In this document: positions 6,051 to 6,093 of the stretch, piece after piece
Layout of the letters: every line of letters begins with the position of its first letter
How positions within the stretch are numbered: the first letter of the stretch is position 1
Assembly: GCA_019244945.1 (NCBI GenBank)
Contig: JAFASD010000069.1
Coordinates: 1-6,093 of the forward strand
Reading direction: 5' to 3'
Source: Acidobacteriaceae bacterium
GTDB lineage: Bacteria > Acidobacteriota > Terriglobia > Bryobacterales > Bryobacteraceae
DNA: 6,093 nucleotides
The notes under the pieces: generated by a model
Database searches by the model: none
The model's input: the letters and a program-made list of their open reading frames with translations, nothing else
Told to the model about the DNA's origin: nothing
Made by a program: the position numbers and the translations under genes

Positions 6051-6093
6051 AACACAGCGGAAGAATTCGGGGAGCAAATGCCCTTTGATCTGC

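Noticed and set aside
5747..6088. Overlapping + strand frame across the small exported protein and the 3' hairpin
   Set aside because: No signal peptide or domain, biased Arg/Leu/Ser content from an off-frame reading, and the AGGAG site serves the 5682 frame instead.
6069..6093. Possible start of a further gene: GGGGAG then ATG at 6078 (reads MPFDL to the window end)
   Set aside because: The purine run ends only 3 nt before the ATG, closer than usual, and five codons are too few to test. The sequence past 6093 would decide it.

Overview
This 6.1 kb window is a compact, GC-rich bacterial chromosome segment with every supported gene on the + strand. Gene content and protein style point to Acidobacteriota, probably an uncultured soil lineage: a secreted COG1228-type amidohydrolase, a secreted TPR protein with a 'GLRANYLFLVEK' core, a TPR-plus-M50 protease and a small Tyr/Gly-rich exported protein. 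That assignment is an inference from protein style; no rRNA or other marker gene is present.

Layout: (1) 2-424, a membrane-anchored protein with two LTxxQ motifs (Spy/CpxP/CnrX-like); its upstream region is outside the window. (2) 466-1908, an exported metal-dependent amidohydrolase with a TTG start. (3) 1911-2906, epoxyqueuosine reductase QueG, 2 nt after the amidohydrolase. (4) 2873-4087, an exported tetratricopeptide protein whose start lies inside the end of queG. (5) 4117-4647, a GAF-type free methionine-(R)-sulfoxide reductase (MsrC) with all three expected cysteines. (6) 4681-5604, an integral-membrane site-2 (M50) protease with a TPR-like N-terminus and a TTG start. (7) 5682-5981, a small exported protein ending in an aromatic W/Y/G/R segment. 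The last 112 bases hold a strong 9-bp GC hairpin and a second small one, and no supported gene.

The amidohydrolase, queG and TPR genes are close enough to be co-transcribed and perhaps translationally coupled. They do not form an obvious pathway: tRNA modification, methionine-oxide repair, membrane proteolysis and secreted hydrolysis look like neighbouring housekeeping functions. The most interesting pattern is regulatory. Three genes (466, 4117, 4681) lack a Shine-Dalgarno sequence and instead have a TANNNT -10-like hexamer 5-9 nt before the start codon, suggesting leaderless transcripts. The last gene, by contrast, has a clear AGGAG. I found no mobile element, CRISPR array, RNA gene or convincing new defence or metabolic system.
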